64,000 nt of DNA, from positions 62,001 to 126,000 of the forward strand of contig JALRME010000011.1 of NCBI GenBank assembly GCA_026120035.1, given 5' to 3'. The position numbers were made by a program, and so were the translations under genes. Below, one piece after another: positions 12,301-24,162 of this stretch; position 1 is the first letter of the stretch; every line of letters starts with the position of its first letter. The notes under the pieces were generated by a model that had not been told where the DNA came from, did no database searches, and saw only the letters and a program-made list of their open reading frames with translations. The stretch comes from Coleophoma eucalyptorum (taxonomy: Eukaryota; Ascomycota; Leotiomycetes; Helotiales; Dermateaceae).

Positions 12301-13070
12301 TATATTATGACGACCGGCCTTCTTGCAGCCGCCCCTATATGAGTTTCCTCGTCAAGGCGGTTGTTGATTGTTCTGGGAAACAATTTACCATATTTTTGGC
12401 ATTTGGATTTTGCGAATACCAATTTGCACGACGTACATGACCTGATATTACCAAGGATTCCCCAAGTTTGCATGGAAGGACACTTCGGCTGGGCAGGCAA
12501 ATCTCTGGCGTATAGACAGGTTTTCTAATGAACATATATTAACTTCAATCTCGCTATTACAAGCACGTCGCAAGTTTGATCACGCTCCAGTGAGTTGTTT
12601 GTGGGAGTGCGGCGTGCACACCTATATCTTTTACTTTCCGTTATTCATTGCAGTTGACTCGGCCTTCTCGCTCCTATATTGGCAATGTCTAAACGTGCAG
12701 GTGGGTGCCGCAGTTCTGAAAAGATTAGACGACTTGCTAGCTATTCTGAGTGGAATACAATCATAAAAATACGGTGGACACTGTTCAGGTACGACTGGGT
12801 GTCACAACGCAGAGGAACCCGCCTGCCATAATGATCGACTTTGCCACTGATTCTATTTCATTGCTTGGAGTCACAAAAGTTGCTTTAAAGGCTATAATAT
12901 TATCCAATTTAAGAAATTGGATATATTTGAGCAATTGCTATATCGCTACTCTTGGTTTATAGAAGGGTCCAGCTGTTGTGAGACACTGGTGTAGGACTGA
13001 AGATCCCACAAAAACCATTACTGAAAGACTAGGCGCTTGCGAGGCCGAAGCGCGAACAAGGAAGCTGCTT
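12301..13070. other. Convergent intergenic region
   Basis: Lies between the ends of the modin-like gene and the dioxygenase gene, so it should hold two 3' ends. No gene seen. AT-rich, with a perfect small inverted repeat at 12901-12923 described separately. Confidence 0.5.
12901..12923. repeat. Perfect 10-bp inverted repeat with 3-base loop
   Basis: TATCCAATTT and its exact reverse complement AAATTGGATA are separated by AAG. It sits in AT-rich DNA between two converging genes and could form a hairpin in RNA or mark a small element end. No role can be shown. Confidence 0.7.
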
Positions 13071-14319
13071 TTAATCATCATCAAGCCCAAGAGCTTGCCT
13101 CCTTGTTGGAGCGTCCGCTACAAAGTAAGGTTTCTCCGCCAAACTGGTCACTCTTGTTCCATGTCTTGGCTCGCTTCCTTCATAATCCCAAGAAGCATTG
13201 TGGATGGTGATTCGGTTGTCCCAGAGAGCGGAGGTTCTTGGAGTCCACTTGAATCTGACCTGGATGTCAACATTGTTCTCGTATACATCATATAGATAGT
13301 TCAGGATCACGTCGCTCTCAGCTTTATCCAAGCCTACAATAGACTTAGTCATAGCACGGTTAACCCACAAAGCTTTCCAACCCGTTGCTGGGTGTACTCG
13401 GACTAGCGGATGGGTTCTCTCAATGTGCTGAGGTCCAAGAGTAGGATCTTCGCGAGATAGGTACTTGTGCGCACTGATATAGATGGCCTCTTTACCATCG
13501 ATGATCTTGCGGAAGTCTGGCGATAGCTTGGAATAGGCGGCGTAACCACTGGCCCAGAGGGTGTCACCGCCAACTGAAGGAACAGTATCGTTGTGAAGGT
13601 GAGTGATACCCGCTGGATGGAGTTCATGAACAAGGTCACTACCAGATTGCGTTAGTGGCCTGAGAGAAATCTGGTCTTCATGAACTTACGTATGCCATTT
13701 TGACGCACCTCCCGGTTGTCTGAAAGATGCCTTTCGTTCGGTTTCCCGTAGAGCGGGCCAGATGATAGTTACGCCAGGTACTCCAGGCACGTGTGGAACT
13801 TGTGGCTATGGGGTATCATTAAGAAGCTCCAACATGGGCAAAAATTCAACTCACATGGACCTCAACCTCGCCGAAATGCTCCCCCAGGGCTCGCTGCTGC
13901 TGAGGAGAAAGATCCTGGTCGCGAAAGAACACAACACTCCTCTCGGCAATCAACAAGGCCAATTCATCCTTCTGCTGATCTGTCAAGTCCTTCAATTGCA
14001 GACCAACAATCTCAGTGCCGATATGGTTGGTTAGATTAATCACTTCCTTAGCCGCTGAGAACAGTGAGGATTTGGACTTATCAGCCCGTGCACCTACATC
14101 GAGATGGTCCCGTGGGGTATTGCGGATTGCGGTGGCATCGTCAAGGTAGAGTGGAGCAGCTGGTCGTTCTGGATAGCCTTTTGAGAGGTCTATGCCAGCC
14201 TTTTCCAGGCGTGCACGTGCAGCCTCAGGGAGCGGCAAGGTATCTTTCTTTTGAATCCTCACATCTTTGATACTGGGATGGATGGGGAGAGGCACTTCTG
14301 ACGTTGCGGATGGAGCCAT
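13071..14319 (-). CDS. TauD/TfdA-family 2-oxoglutarate Fe(II) dioxygenase (Jlp1-like sulfonate dioxygenase)
   Basis: Three exons on the minus strand (14319-13855, 13805-13690, 13638-13071) give 382 residues. The family uses Fe(II), O2 and 2-oxoglutarate to hydroxylate sulfonates, taurine, alkyl sulfates or related compounds; with a sulfonate it releases sulfite and an aldehyde. The iron-binding HxD is visible as W-H193-T-D195, created exactly across the second intron (AC|T). The distal His is H340 in NRITIHNASWDY, and R352/R356 in PRHGTR fit the 2-oxoglutarate-binding Arg. The block RSVVFFRDQDLSPQQQ near residue 140 is typical of fungal Jlp1 relatives. It is divergent from a Dal5-type permease across 778 bp, suggesting co-regulated uptake and breakdown. 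The exact substrate cannot be read from sequence. Confidence 0.9.
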
Positions 14320-15097
14320 GATGTCAGATATTTTATGCTTGAACCCAGTACGTGATATATGAGGACTAAATGATATTCTATTGAGCCAAAAATCTTGGGT
14401 CGTTTTTCACTATAAGTACATTTGACTCTCTGATTCCTAGTACTGTCGCCGGCCCAGGACATTTGGATTTCTAAGCTGATGGTGCGAGTCACCAGAGTTG
14501 ATATTAGCTATAGGTCGCTTCTCCATTAGCAAGATGTGGGGTAGATGGCGTGCTACCCCATGAATGCACCAACCTCAAACCACATCCATTGCCTCCAGCG
14601 AATCATTCCTGAGATGTTTCACTGATCCAGCTCCTGTGCTGTTCTGGTCGTGAAACTCAGTCGCTCTGCTTATCTCCTCGTGAGGCTTCATTCGATACTT
14701 CCCCTCATCACCTCACCAACTCGCCATAGCACAACATCCATACATAGATTCAGCCATGCACTATTTCACTCGTTTGGGGAGAGAAGCTCGTATCTGGCAC
14801 AAGGGGGCTTCTTCGTCCCAATAGTTGCCTTCTTATCGCCAATCCATCATTGAACGGTTGGGTCAAAATCGACCCGCATGTCTAGGTAGTGGTTATAGCA
14901 CGCCATTAGGACGTGATCCTTCTCATAGCTCGACAGCAACTACGCCATTTTGCGAGGAATTGGCAAATTGAGTTGGTGATTACCCAGCCGTCTTCTGCTG
15001 CAAAGCATAAGACCACAAACCTGCATGTATGATTTTAACCCGTCGTCCGGGATCCTGCTACGATCCGTCTGCATCGAAGCTCTGTTCAACTGCTTCA
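14320..15097. promoter_or_regulatory. Divergent promoter region of the dioxygenase and the permease
   Basis: A 778 bp region between two start codons pointing away from each other. Two GATAA cores on the minus strand (TTATC at 14670-14674 and 14833-14837) would suit nitrogen-type GATA factors, but such cores are frequent by chance. I did not find a clear Cys3/MetR-type palindrome. No gene seen inside. Confidence 0.5.
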
Positions 15098-16693
15098 ATG
15101 CCGCTGGTTCCCAAAGCTCTTGAAATTGGGTATGCCAGGCTCGCAGACTCGGAATCCGTCACCACGGATGACTTGGATGACTTGGAAGAGTACGATGAGT
15201 ATGAGAAACCACCGTGGTGGTCGTATATCTGGGTAAGAAGTACAGCTACTTCCATTTGCGAAGGACCCACGCTAAGCTGGCCATCAGGACTATGAGCCAA
15301 CTCGTTCGCGCGAGGAGAGGAGATTTGTGCAGAAGTTGGACTGGTATCTCTTGACTATCTTGTCTTTGGGATATTTCATCAAGAACCTGGATACCACCAA
15401 CATCTCGAATGCATATGTTAGTGGTATGAAAGAGGGTTTGAAAATGGACGCAAATCAGCTAAATATGATTGATGTTGCATGGACGACGGGCTATGTTGTT
15501 GGCCAGCTACCGTCTCAACTCATCCTCACCAAAGTTCGGCCAAGTATTTGGATTCCATGCTGTGAGATTCTGTGGACCGTCATGACCTTTTGTTTAGCGG
15601 CGTATATGATAACCGTCTCTATTTTCATTGAATGAGGACTTGGCTGACAATAAGTAGAGCATCATCCTCCAACCAAGTCATCGCTCTCCGCTTCTTCATT
15701 GGCTTGGCCGAATCCATCTTCTACCCAGCGGCGCATTACCTGATCGGCAGCTGGTACAAACCCTCGGAGCTTGGGAAGCGAGCATGCATATTCCACGCCT
15801 CGTCCGCCGCTGCCGGCATGTTCTCGGGCTACCTCCAAGCGGCGGTTTATAAAGGCCTCAACGGCACGCTTGGTCATGCCGGCTGGCAATGGCTCTTCAT
15901 CATGGACGGCATCATCAGCTTGCCCATTGCCTTAGCCGGGTTCTGGCTGTATCCCGATTTCCCAGACTCGACTCGAGCATTCTATCTCAACGAGGCAGAT
16001 CGCGAGCTCGCGCAGACACGAATGCAGGTGATTGGGAGGAAGGAAAGGACTAAGCTGGGATGGAGTGTATTTAGACGTGTTTTTGGCCGCTGGCATGTCT
16101 GGGCTCTGACAGTGCTGTACATCATTTTCATCAATACCGGACCGAGTTCGAGTGTTAGTCCATTAAGTCTGTGGTTGAAGTCTCAAAAGTATCCCGTAAC
16201 TCTGGTGGTATGTATTTCTCGTCTTTCCCCCCTTGGACCTTTTCCTTGAGATGTTAGGGGAATTTCAAATACTAACAAAGTCTTAAGAATATCATCCCAA
16301 CCGGACAGTCAGCTGTCCAGCTGGTCACAACCGTTGGATTCTCAATTCTGAGCGACTTTTTCCGTAAGCGAGCCTTTATCATGTCAATATCAACCGTATG
16401 TCTTCCCCCGTCCCAAAATCCCCACTCCTTCTATCTCATTCCATTAAACAAACATATAAAACAATGCAGACTCTGGGGCTCCTTGCCGCCCTCCTACTGG
16501 CCATCTGGACCATCCCCGTTGGTCTAAAGTGGTTCGCATTCTTCATTGGGCGCAGCTCCGTCGCTTACGGTCCGCTGTCGATGTCGTGGGCAAACGAGAT
16601 TTGTAGCGGGGATGCGGAAGAGAGAGCTCTTGTGTTGGGCATAATGAATGCCGCTGGTTATGCGGTCCACGCTTGGTAACTTCCCGGCCTTGT

Positions 16694-16725
<32 letters not shown>

Positions 16726-16964
16726 TCCTATCCCACGCCAACTTCTGGGAAGGAAGAGCTAATAATGGAGGAAATAGGCTGCCCGTCTTAACATATCCTG
16801 CAACAGACAGTCCGCGATTTAAGAAGGGATTCATCTTTACAGCTGTTGCGTTCGTGGCTCAGTTTGGCATTACAAGTCTTGTGGCAATTCTGCAAAAGAG
16901 GGAGGCGAGGAGCAAGGGGAGGAGCGAGGAAGAAGAGGAGACGGCTGGTCTTACAGATATATAG
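15098..16964 (+). CDS. Dal5/allantoate-permease-type MFS transporter (anion:cation symporter family)
   Basis: Six exons: 15098-15232, 15288-15601, 15658-16207, 16288-16395, 16470-16675 and 16778-16964, giving 499 residues. The N-terminal acidic tail (DDLDDLEEYDEYEKPPWWSY) leads into VQKLDWYLLTILSLGYFIKNLDTTNISNAYVSGM, cut short here as LGYFIKNLDTTNISNAY, the TM1 signature of the Dal5 group. Other family blocks are WTTGYVVGQLPSQ, LRFFIGLAESIFYPAAHY, GWQWLFIMDG and SWANEICSGDAEERA. About 12 membrane spans are expected at the plasma membrane. Members carry allantoate, ureidosuccinate, pantothenate, biotin, thiazole or sulfonates (Seo1-like). The divergent dioxygenase favours an organosulfur or related organic anion. 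An in-frame ATG at 15029 would add 23 residues. Intron 5 contains a TTTC microsatellite. Confidence 0.9.
16693..16727 (+). repeat. (TTTC)8 microsatellite inside an intron
   Basis: Eight perfect TTTC units at 16696-16727, preceded by TTC, lie in intron 5 (16676-16777) of the MFS permease gene, between donor and branch site. The pure pyrimidine run on the coding strand could influence splicing and should be length-polymorphic between strains. Confidence 0.95.
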
Positions 16965-17210
16965 ATGTTAGAGGAGGAAGAGCCAGAATCCTTAGAGAAA
17001 TTAGAAAACCGGACCAACGCTATGAATTTACGCTATGTAGGTTTTATTTCTTCTATGCACCACAATATACCCCCAACCAGATCCAAAATAACGCCATGCT
17101 TACTCCATGTATAGTGCGATGAATTGGCGCATTCTGTCATGCAAATTATGTATAAGTAATGCTGACAACCTTATGCAGAGCGTAAATCATATCTTCGTAT
17201 CTGGCTCATT

Positions 17211-20200
17211 TCAAGAAGAGCCAAAATCCTCCCGACGAATCCCACTTCGGTCGCACATACTCCTGAAGATGCCTCCTTGCTCGTACAGAGTTAATGGAGC
17301 ATCTAGCTCAGCAATTCTGCCCTGGTCCATGACACAGATACGGTCATAATTGATGATTGTCTTCAACCTATGCGCAATACACAGCAGTGTCTTTCCTCTG
17401 AATCCCTCGCGGATAGTTGCTTGGATCTTATCATCCGTCTCCATATCTACGGAACTCGTAGCTTCGTCGCACACAATGATCTGAGAACCACGGACCAAGG
17501 CTCGAGCTAATGCCATGAGTTGACGCTGACCAAGAGAAAAGTTGAGTCCTTCATCCTCGACAATGCCATCAAGGTGGATTCGACCAGGTTTGTCGTCATC
17601 CAATGAGGCATCGGCAGACACAAGATCACTTTGTCGGAGGGCTGACCATAACTCGAGATCTGTATGTTCGTTGAAAGGATCGAGATTGCTGCGGATGGTT
17701 CCCTTGAACAGCGTAGGATCTTGTGGAATGATCGCAAGACGTGATCGAAGGTCGTGTAGACCGATGGTGCTGATATCGATACCATCGATAGTGATCGATC
17801 CACCAGACAATTCGACAAGGCGAAACAAGGTAGCCATAATCGACGACTTTCCTGCTCCAGTACGGCCGACGACACCAATGCGCTCACCACCTTTGACGTG
17901 CATGGTCAATCCACGCAACACCAATGGTAGATTGGGCCTGTATGCCATCTGGACATCATTGAAAACGATCTCTCCAGATTCCGGCCAAGATTTTCGAATA
18001 TCGATCGTATGAAGAGGTGCTTCCTCCTCAAGCTGTGTGCCGTAGTAGTGAAGGCGCTCAGTGGCGTTCATGCCGTTCTCAACCTCGGCCAATTGACGGA
18101 CCGTGAACTGAATCATTTGCACGATAGAAAGGATATAACTCAACACCAGACCTGCAATTGACGGCGAGACGTTAAAGCGAGAAGTAACAACAAGGATACC
18201 GGTAGTGAACACGAGCAAGTTTCTGGAAAGATGTTAGCAAGGAATTATGATATCGGAGGACGTCTACATACCCAATTAAATCCAAGCGCGTGGAAAGCCA
18301 GCGCTGGTTGGCAAAGGTTAGGAAATATGCTGCATCCATCTCATCGATAGCTTCTCGGATATTCTGGATGAAGACATCCTTCAAGCCATAGGCACGAATA
18401 CATGCTGTTCCAGAGAGACCTTCGCTAAATTTGGCAAATACATTGGAGCGAAGGACCGATTCGAAACGCTTCACCTCTCGAGCTGATGCTCTGTAATAAC
18501 CTGCGGCGAAAAGGAAAAGAAGGAACAGTGGTCCCAGAGCGATAGCGAAGTAATGGAAATAAGCAATGATCAAGGCGAAGACGGACGTAATCATGGCCAA
18601 CGTTAAGAAGTACATTCTGATAGCATCCGTCAAGTTGTTGTCCATCACATCAACATCTCGAGAGAAACGGTTGGTGATTCGGCCGAGAGGTGTAGTATCG
18701 AAGAAGGACATAGGTGCTCGAAGTGCTCGAGTTATTGCTCTGTTCAGCATCGATTTACTGGCATAGGTACCCATGATCGTGAGGGAGAAGGCGAAGAGGA
18801 AGAGCAGGATGGCCTGGGCAGCACCTAGACCAGCATAAACTCCAATATAAGTGCCAGTTGAATAGCCAAATTTGTTGCTACACATGCGTCAGTACAAAAT
18901 TTAATCTCCCAAGTGCTCAAAAGGTTGATAATTTATGCCCGTACAATTATGCAATAGGCGTATGATTTACAGAATAGGGGAGAAGGATGGGGAGTGGGAC
19001 AGAATCAACGTACCTAGTCCACCAAGAAAGCCACAAACTCGTAGCAATGTTGGCACCCTGCGAACAGATCAAGAAAATAACTACGAGAGGAGCGTTGAGT
19101 AGCGATCCAGAGGCTCGAATGTAATCAATGTACACACTCCAAGGCACGCTCTTAACAGCACGTTCCTCAGCTTGCATAAGAGCCGCGCCCTTCTTTCTCT
19201 TCTTCAGAGCCTTCTTCTCATCTTCAACCTCGTCCTCGTTGACCTTCTTCTCTTCCTCTTGCTCTTCCTCAACCGCTGTCGTTTCCATGAGCAACTGGAA
19301 TCCAGCGTGATCACGCATCAGATTGTCAAAAGTATCAATTGCCTGAATCTTGCCTTCTTCTAACCAAATGATTCTGTCGCAACGGTTAAGGACCCAAAGT
19401 TGATGAGTTGCCAGGATTCTGGCTTTATCTTTCAGCAAGCCCATTATAGCATTATCGAAAATGTGTCGTCCCACGTGAGCATCTACCGCAGACAACGGGT
19501 CATCCATCAAAATTAAGTCTGCATCAAAATAGATCGCGCGAGCAATATTAAGTCGTTGTTTCTGTCCTCCCGAAACTGTGATTCCTCGTTCTCCAATCTC
19601 CGTCAGATCGCCGTGGGGCAGCATGTCTAGATCGGCTTTCAATGCACAAGCATCGATAACTGTCTTGTACCAATCCGGCCTCATTTCCTTTCCGAATCGA
19701 ATGTTCTCCTGTACCGTGGTATTCTGGATCCAGGCATATTGTGGACAGAACGCCCGGTCAGCTCCAAGAACGACTTCTCCTTTTGTCTTTCGCATGTCAC
19801 CTGCTAATGCTGCAAGCAGAGAACTCTTTCCACTTCCGACCCCTCCAATCACAGCAACGAGCTCGTTTCGCCCAATCTGAAAGTCCATGCCTTGGAGCTT
19901 GAAAGGCTCCCTATCACCAAGGAGCGTGCTGTCATCATCGGGTGTATCAGGAGTGGACGATGTAGCGCCCTTTGCCATTTTGGCGTCCTTGATAGCTTGC
20001 TTTTGAGCCTTTTTCTCGAATTTGACTTCGGCCTTCGTCTGAAATTTGGGAGGAGCAGCGTCGGGGTCTTGCGTAGCGGTTCGTTCCCAGGTGAAGTCAG
20101 CGTTGCGCATCTCCACCGCATTCTTCGCTCCCTTTTCAAACATGGACTCGTCTTCATCCTGCTCCTCACACAGCAAGTATTCCTGAATACGGTAGACCGA

Positions 20201-21867
20201 AGACCAGGCATCAATGACTTGCCCAATAACCAAGGGTAATAAGTTAAGCGGCATGCGAAGCGAGTTGAAGAGTGCCAAGGAGGAGAAGACATGCGCTGGC
20301 GACAATCCATGACTAGTAAGGGAATATGTAATGAATGCCAACATGGACGCAAAGATAGGCAAAGACATGGAAACAGCATTGATGGCGTTTCGAACGGCGA
20401 GCAGGAATTGGATCGAGCGGATTTCCCGACCTCGAATCTCGTTCAATCGTGCCAAGAACGAGCTTTCCCATCCAAAGAACTTGACGAATCGAACGGCCTG
20501 GAGGATCTCTTGGGTAAGACTGACTCTCTGATCCGTTATTTTGTTGATCAGCTTTCTCCTCCGGAACAGCATTTTGACCGCTTCTGTAAGCGCGGGAAGA
20601 CCAATAATCAAGAGAGCAAATCCAGCAAGCGCACTATATGTCAGATTGATTACTAATAGAATCAAAGTGATGATACAGGCGATGGGTGCAGTCCAGATCA
20701 TATGGAACATACCAGAGGCTTGGTCCACACGATAGGTGTCAACCGACATCAGGTTGACGACTCTGCCGTTGGCCCAGCCCGTTCCATCACCAGCAACGCC
20801 CTTTGCGATATCCGCCCCCGTGGTCTTGATCCCCGGTTCTTTCTTCCAAAACTTCATACTCTTCTTGCTCTTCTCGCTCTTCGCGTTCGGCGCTGTCGGA
20901 GCCAGGTCACTCTTGACTTCTTTGCCTCCGGCTTTGGCTCTCCCCGAAATGACCATGGCCTTTTCAAAAATCACCGAGATCAATACGGCACGAGCCTGCC
21001 CTCCGCACATCATTCCTCGGTATATGAATTGATTCGTACCCAAACTTTGGCACATCTGCATAAACGTGATACCAATGACCAGGCCGATGCCTTTGCCAAT
21101 ATGGGGTGCCGGTTGACCGTTATGCTGAGCATTATAGGCATCCTGAGCAAATTGAATCAGGTAGCGAAGAGTAAAGGGCGAGATGACCTGGAAGATATTG
21201 GCAAAGAACTGGCATATGCCGCCCAACCAAAACTCCGCCTTGAAGGTTTCGTGCATGGCAAACAGCAATGGGTATTTGTCGCCTCTCGCGACCCTTTTTT
21301 TGAAGGAAGCTTGCAGCTTCAAAGTCATGACCTCGGCACTACGATTAGGGTTGATGGTCCAGATGTCGTTCTGCTCGAGCTGTCGCTTGTAGCCGGTCTG
21401 CGAAAGTTAGTTTCCATTTTCGTGTATCCTCTTGTACGCAAAGCTCTTACCGTCATTAACGGCGAAATCCATTGGAAATAGACCAACGACAGGAACGGCG
21501 CATTGTATTCTCTGGAAACCTTGCGGGTCTCGGGGACGGGTGGAATTCCTCCCCATCGCAGGGGGTTCAATTTCTTGTGCCATGGTTTCTTTTCGGGTTC
21601 GACGTTGGAATCGCTTCGAGTGAGGGCACTCGCGTCGGTGGCATGGCTCTTGGTATGTTGAAGATCAGGCCGCTTCTCATCGACGGCTTCACCTTGTTCA
21701 GAGCCACTCGAGGAGGCAATCTCCCGGTTGTCGTGGGTCCGGATCTCACTGTATTCCTTCTCGCTGGGCCCATGGTCCAAAATCTCGTCGGGGTTGGTGG
21801 TAGTGGTCGCGCCAAGCGGCTCGGCCGACTGGTATTCATCTTTATGGGGAGGGTCGGGGTCCGTCAT
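17211..21867 (-). CDS. YOR1: Full-length ABCC (MRP/Yor1-type) multidrug exporter
   Basis: Four exons on the minus strand (21867-21451, 21397-19014, 18877-18272, 18222-17211) give 1472 residues, close to yeast Yor1. Order: disordered charged N-terminus (1-105), YQRQL-like linker with QNDIWTINPNR, TMD1 (about 190-530), NBD1, a charged linker with a Glu/Lys run, TMD2 (about 930-1200), NBD2. NBD1 has Walker A GVGSGKS near 660, signature VSGGQKQR near 752 and Walker B LILMDDPLSAVD, where the second acidic residue is Asp instead of catalytic Glu, the usual ABCC degeneracy. NBD2 has Walker A GRTGAGKSS near 1255, signature FSLGQRQ near 1366 and Walker B IIVCDEATSSVD with catalytic Glu intact. Expected at the plasma membrane exporting organic anions and drugs such as oligomycin. 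No N-terminal TMD0 is present, which fits the Yor1 branch. It faces the permease gene tail to tail, 246 bp apart. Confidence 0.95.
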
Positions 21868-22410
21868 GGTTGATTAAGATGGCGAGCACAGAGGAGAGGA
21901 CGAAGAGGAAGGGGGAACAGCCATCCAAGCCGGACAGCACAAAGATGGGGAGGGCAGAGATAGATAAAGAAGGCGAGGAGTCGGCGTCGGGGTTAGAGAA
22001 CAATAGAGGCTCCAAGGGGAATTTAACTGCATGGGATGGCAATCGGGATGGGCTGCAGGTATTAAAATGGTGGAGTACTACTACTACTACATCAAGCTCC
22101 CTGGCACACGCCAGTCTGAGAGCGGCCAACGTGGTATGGGAAAGGCAAGCCCAGCAGAGCAGAGCCGACAGAGTGTAGAGTAGGCTAGATGTGGGTACGG
22201 AGTAGCAGTTGCTAGCAGCGATCATGGGGGAGGTTAGCATGGTGGAGCCAGTAGCAGGGCTGCATAGCTGCAGTCGCCTTTGGATTGTTTGCGCTGTGTG
22301 TTAAGTTGTTGCGAGCAGGCATGGGAGAAGTGACGATAAAGATGATGGGACGGAGCACGGAGAACTAGCCGGTGCAGAAAAAAGCCATGACTTTGCATTG
22401 AGCAGGAGCA

Positions 22411-22440
22411 GCTAGGCTAGGCTAGGCTAGGCTAAGCTAG
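22411..22440. repeat. GCTAG pentanucleotide repeat
   Basis: Four perfect GCTAG units followed by GCTAAGCTAG, in the upstream region of the ABC exporter. Confidence 0.9.
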
Positions 22441-22524
22441 GGAGGACTTCACGCCCAGGTTGGTGTAGTCGAGTGGTCGTGGGCTGATCGAGCTGATCTG
22501 GCAGGTATTCCGCAGTGTATCGGC

Positions 22525-22600
22525 AGTAGTGTAGTGAGTAATAATACAGTAGCGAGCGAGGGGAGTGTAGTGCGTGAGTAATAAGGTAGCGAGGGTAAGG
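22525..22600. repeat. Two imperfect tandem copies of a 38-bp unit
   Basis: Both copies share the order GTGTAGTG, GAGTAATA and GTAGCGAG with small insertions between the blocks. They lie about 0.7 kb upstream of the exporter start codon. Confidence 0.6.
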
Positions 22601-24112
22601 TAGCAGTGGAAGGTAGGGGGGCGAAGGGAGGGGGGGGGGTTAGGTAAGGTGGGTTGGGTTGAGTACGTACCTGATCCTGGGTGCCTGGGTCTCGAGCTCG
22701 AGTCTACGGAGTAGTCGTCCCCGTTAGTACGGAGAGGCAAGACGGTTTGGGTACAGTGGCAGTTCATGATTGCACAGTGCTGTATTCCGTACTTGATTAT
22801 TACAGCATTGCAGGCGAAGGACAGGACCCTCCAGTCCCCGCCCACTGTCATCCTCGCCTATCGGGATGGGACCCCTCCCGAGGATCACTGGCTGCTCACT
22901 GGAAGGCGTCGCTACGGAAGACTGTGTACGGCCTCTCTCTCTCTCAGTACACTGGAGCTGGCCCAGTCGGTCCAATTCCCAACCAAACTACCCCCCCCCC
23001 ATCCATCCATTGCCACTCTCCCCCTCCGGCCTACCACGCTGACTGAACAATGTCTCTGGATCTTAAGGTACGCACCATCCAGCAACGACTAGTGAGTGGC
23101 TCGCTAATGTTGAGAATTATTCATCCATGTCCATCCAGCCCCATCAGCATCTTGCTTTCCCACCTGATCTACTGTGGGTGAAAAGACGGTGACGAGTACA
23201 TATCGCATGGTGAATCGTAATCCAGTTACTCGTGCTGCACGCCGGATGCAGACGTCTGGCGTACCTTCTTGGGTGGTGCGAGCCTCGATCTACCTCTGTT
23301 CCTCCCGGAGCCATCTCAATGTTTCGAAAACCGCTTTCCAAACATCAGACATCGGCCCAACTTTGGTGAAACCACGGCTTGCGAAAGAGACCTCGAGAGC
23401 CGAAGGGGGTCGCAAACTTCTAAACCAAAGCCCCCGACGGTATTACCTGGCACATTACGGGTGCCGGACGTACAAGATCGCTTTTCGGACCGCTGGGCAA
23501 AGGGTGGAGCGAAAGCGAAGACGAGGACCTAGGCACGAGAGCACCCATCACATTTTCGAGGCGACTCGTCGTAAAACTTTAGTTTTGGCTCTGCATGCTC
23601 ACATTACAAAGCACACCACTATTACACGTCCGCGCCAGCATCCACGCCCACGCCGACGCCCACGCCAACACAAGATTTAAGCTTCTTGTGCAGCAGCAGC
23701 AGCAACAGCAGCAAGCCTGCTCCATTCCCCTATTGGGATGGACTCTCTCTTCATAGTCTCCTCTACGTAATCCGATTTTCTAGCCAGGGTGGAGTTAATC
23801 GCTTGCCGAACCCCCGTTAACTCCATCTACTCAACGGCCAACCCTGATTTCCAACTCCGGACGGGGAGAGAGAAGGAGGATGGAAGAACTACGGAATAGG
23901 AGCTTAAAAGATGACAAACGCCGTATGGACAGAACTGACAGTCCGGCATTGCCCTTCTTCGTTGCCATCCAGCTCGGGACCGAGCCTGACCCTGACTGAC
24001 CGACCGGTCGACTGACTAACTGTCACATCCTGTCACATACTGGCACATTACGCTCGAGAGCCGTTGATGTCGCTTTGTGAAACATATCGCTGCATCCCAC
24101 CTCTCTCGCGCG

Positions 24113-24162
24113 AACACACATACACACACACGCTCTCTCTCTCTCACCCACTCACTCACTCT
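24113..24162. repeat. Compound CA / CT / CACT simple repeat
   Basis: Consecutive runs of ACAC, CTCTCT and CACTCACT form a 50-bp compound microsatellite downstream of the recyclin gene. Confidence 0.85.

Noticed and set aside
20702..21481. 259-codon plus-strand frame opposite the ABC exporter
   Set aside because: Antisense shadow of the strongly coding exporter exon; no domain, and composition follows the opposite strand.
22681..23680. Several 100-170-codon plus-strand frames upstream of the exporter
   Set aside because: Arg/Pro/His-rich, repeat-derived, no splice continuation and no known motif.
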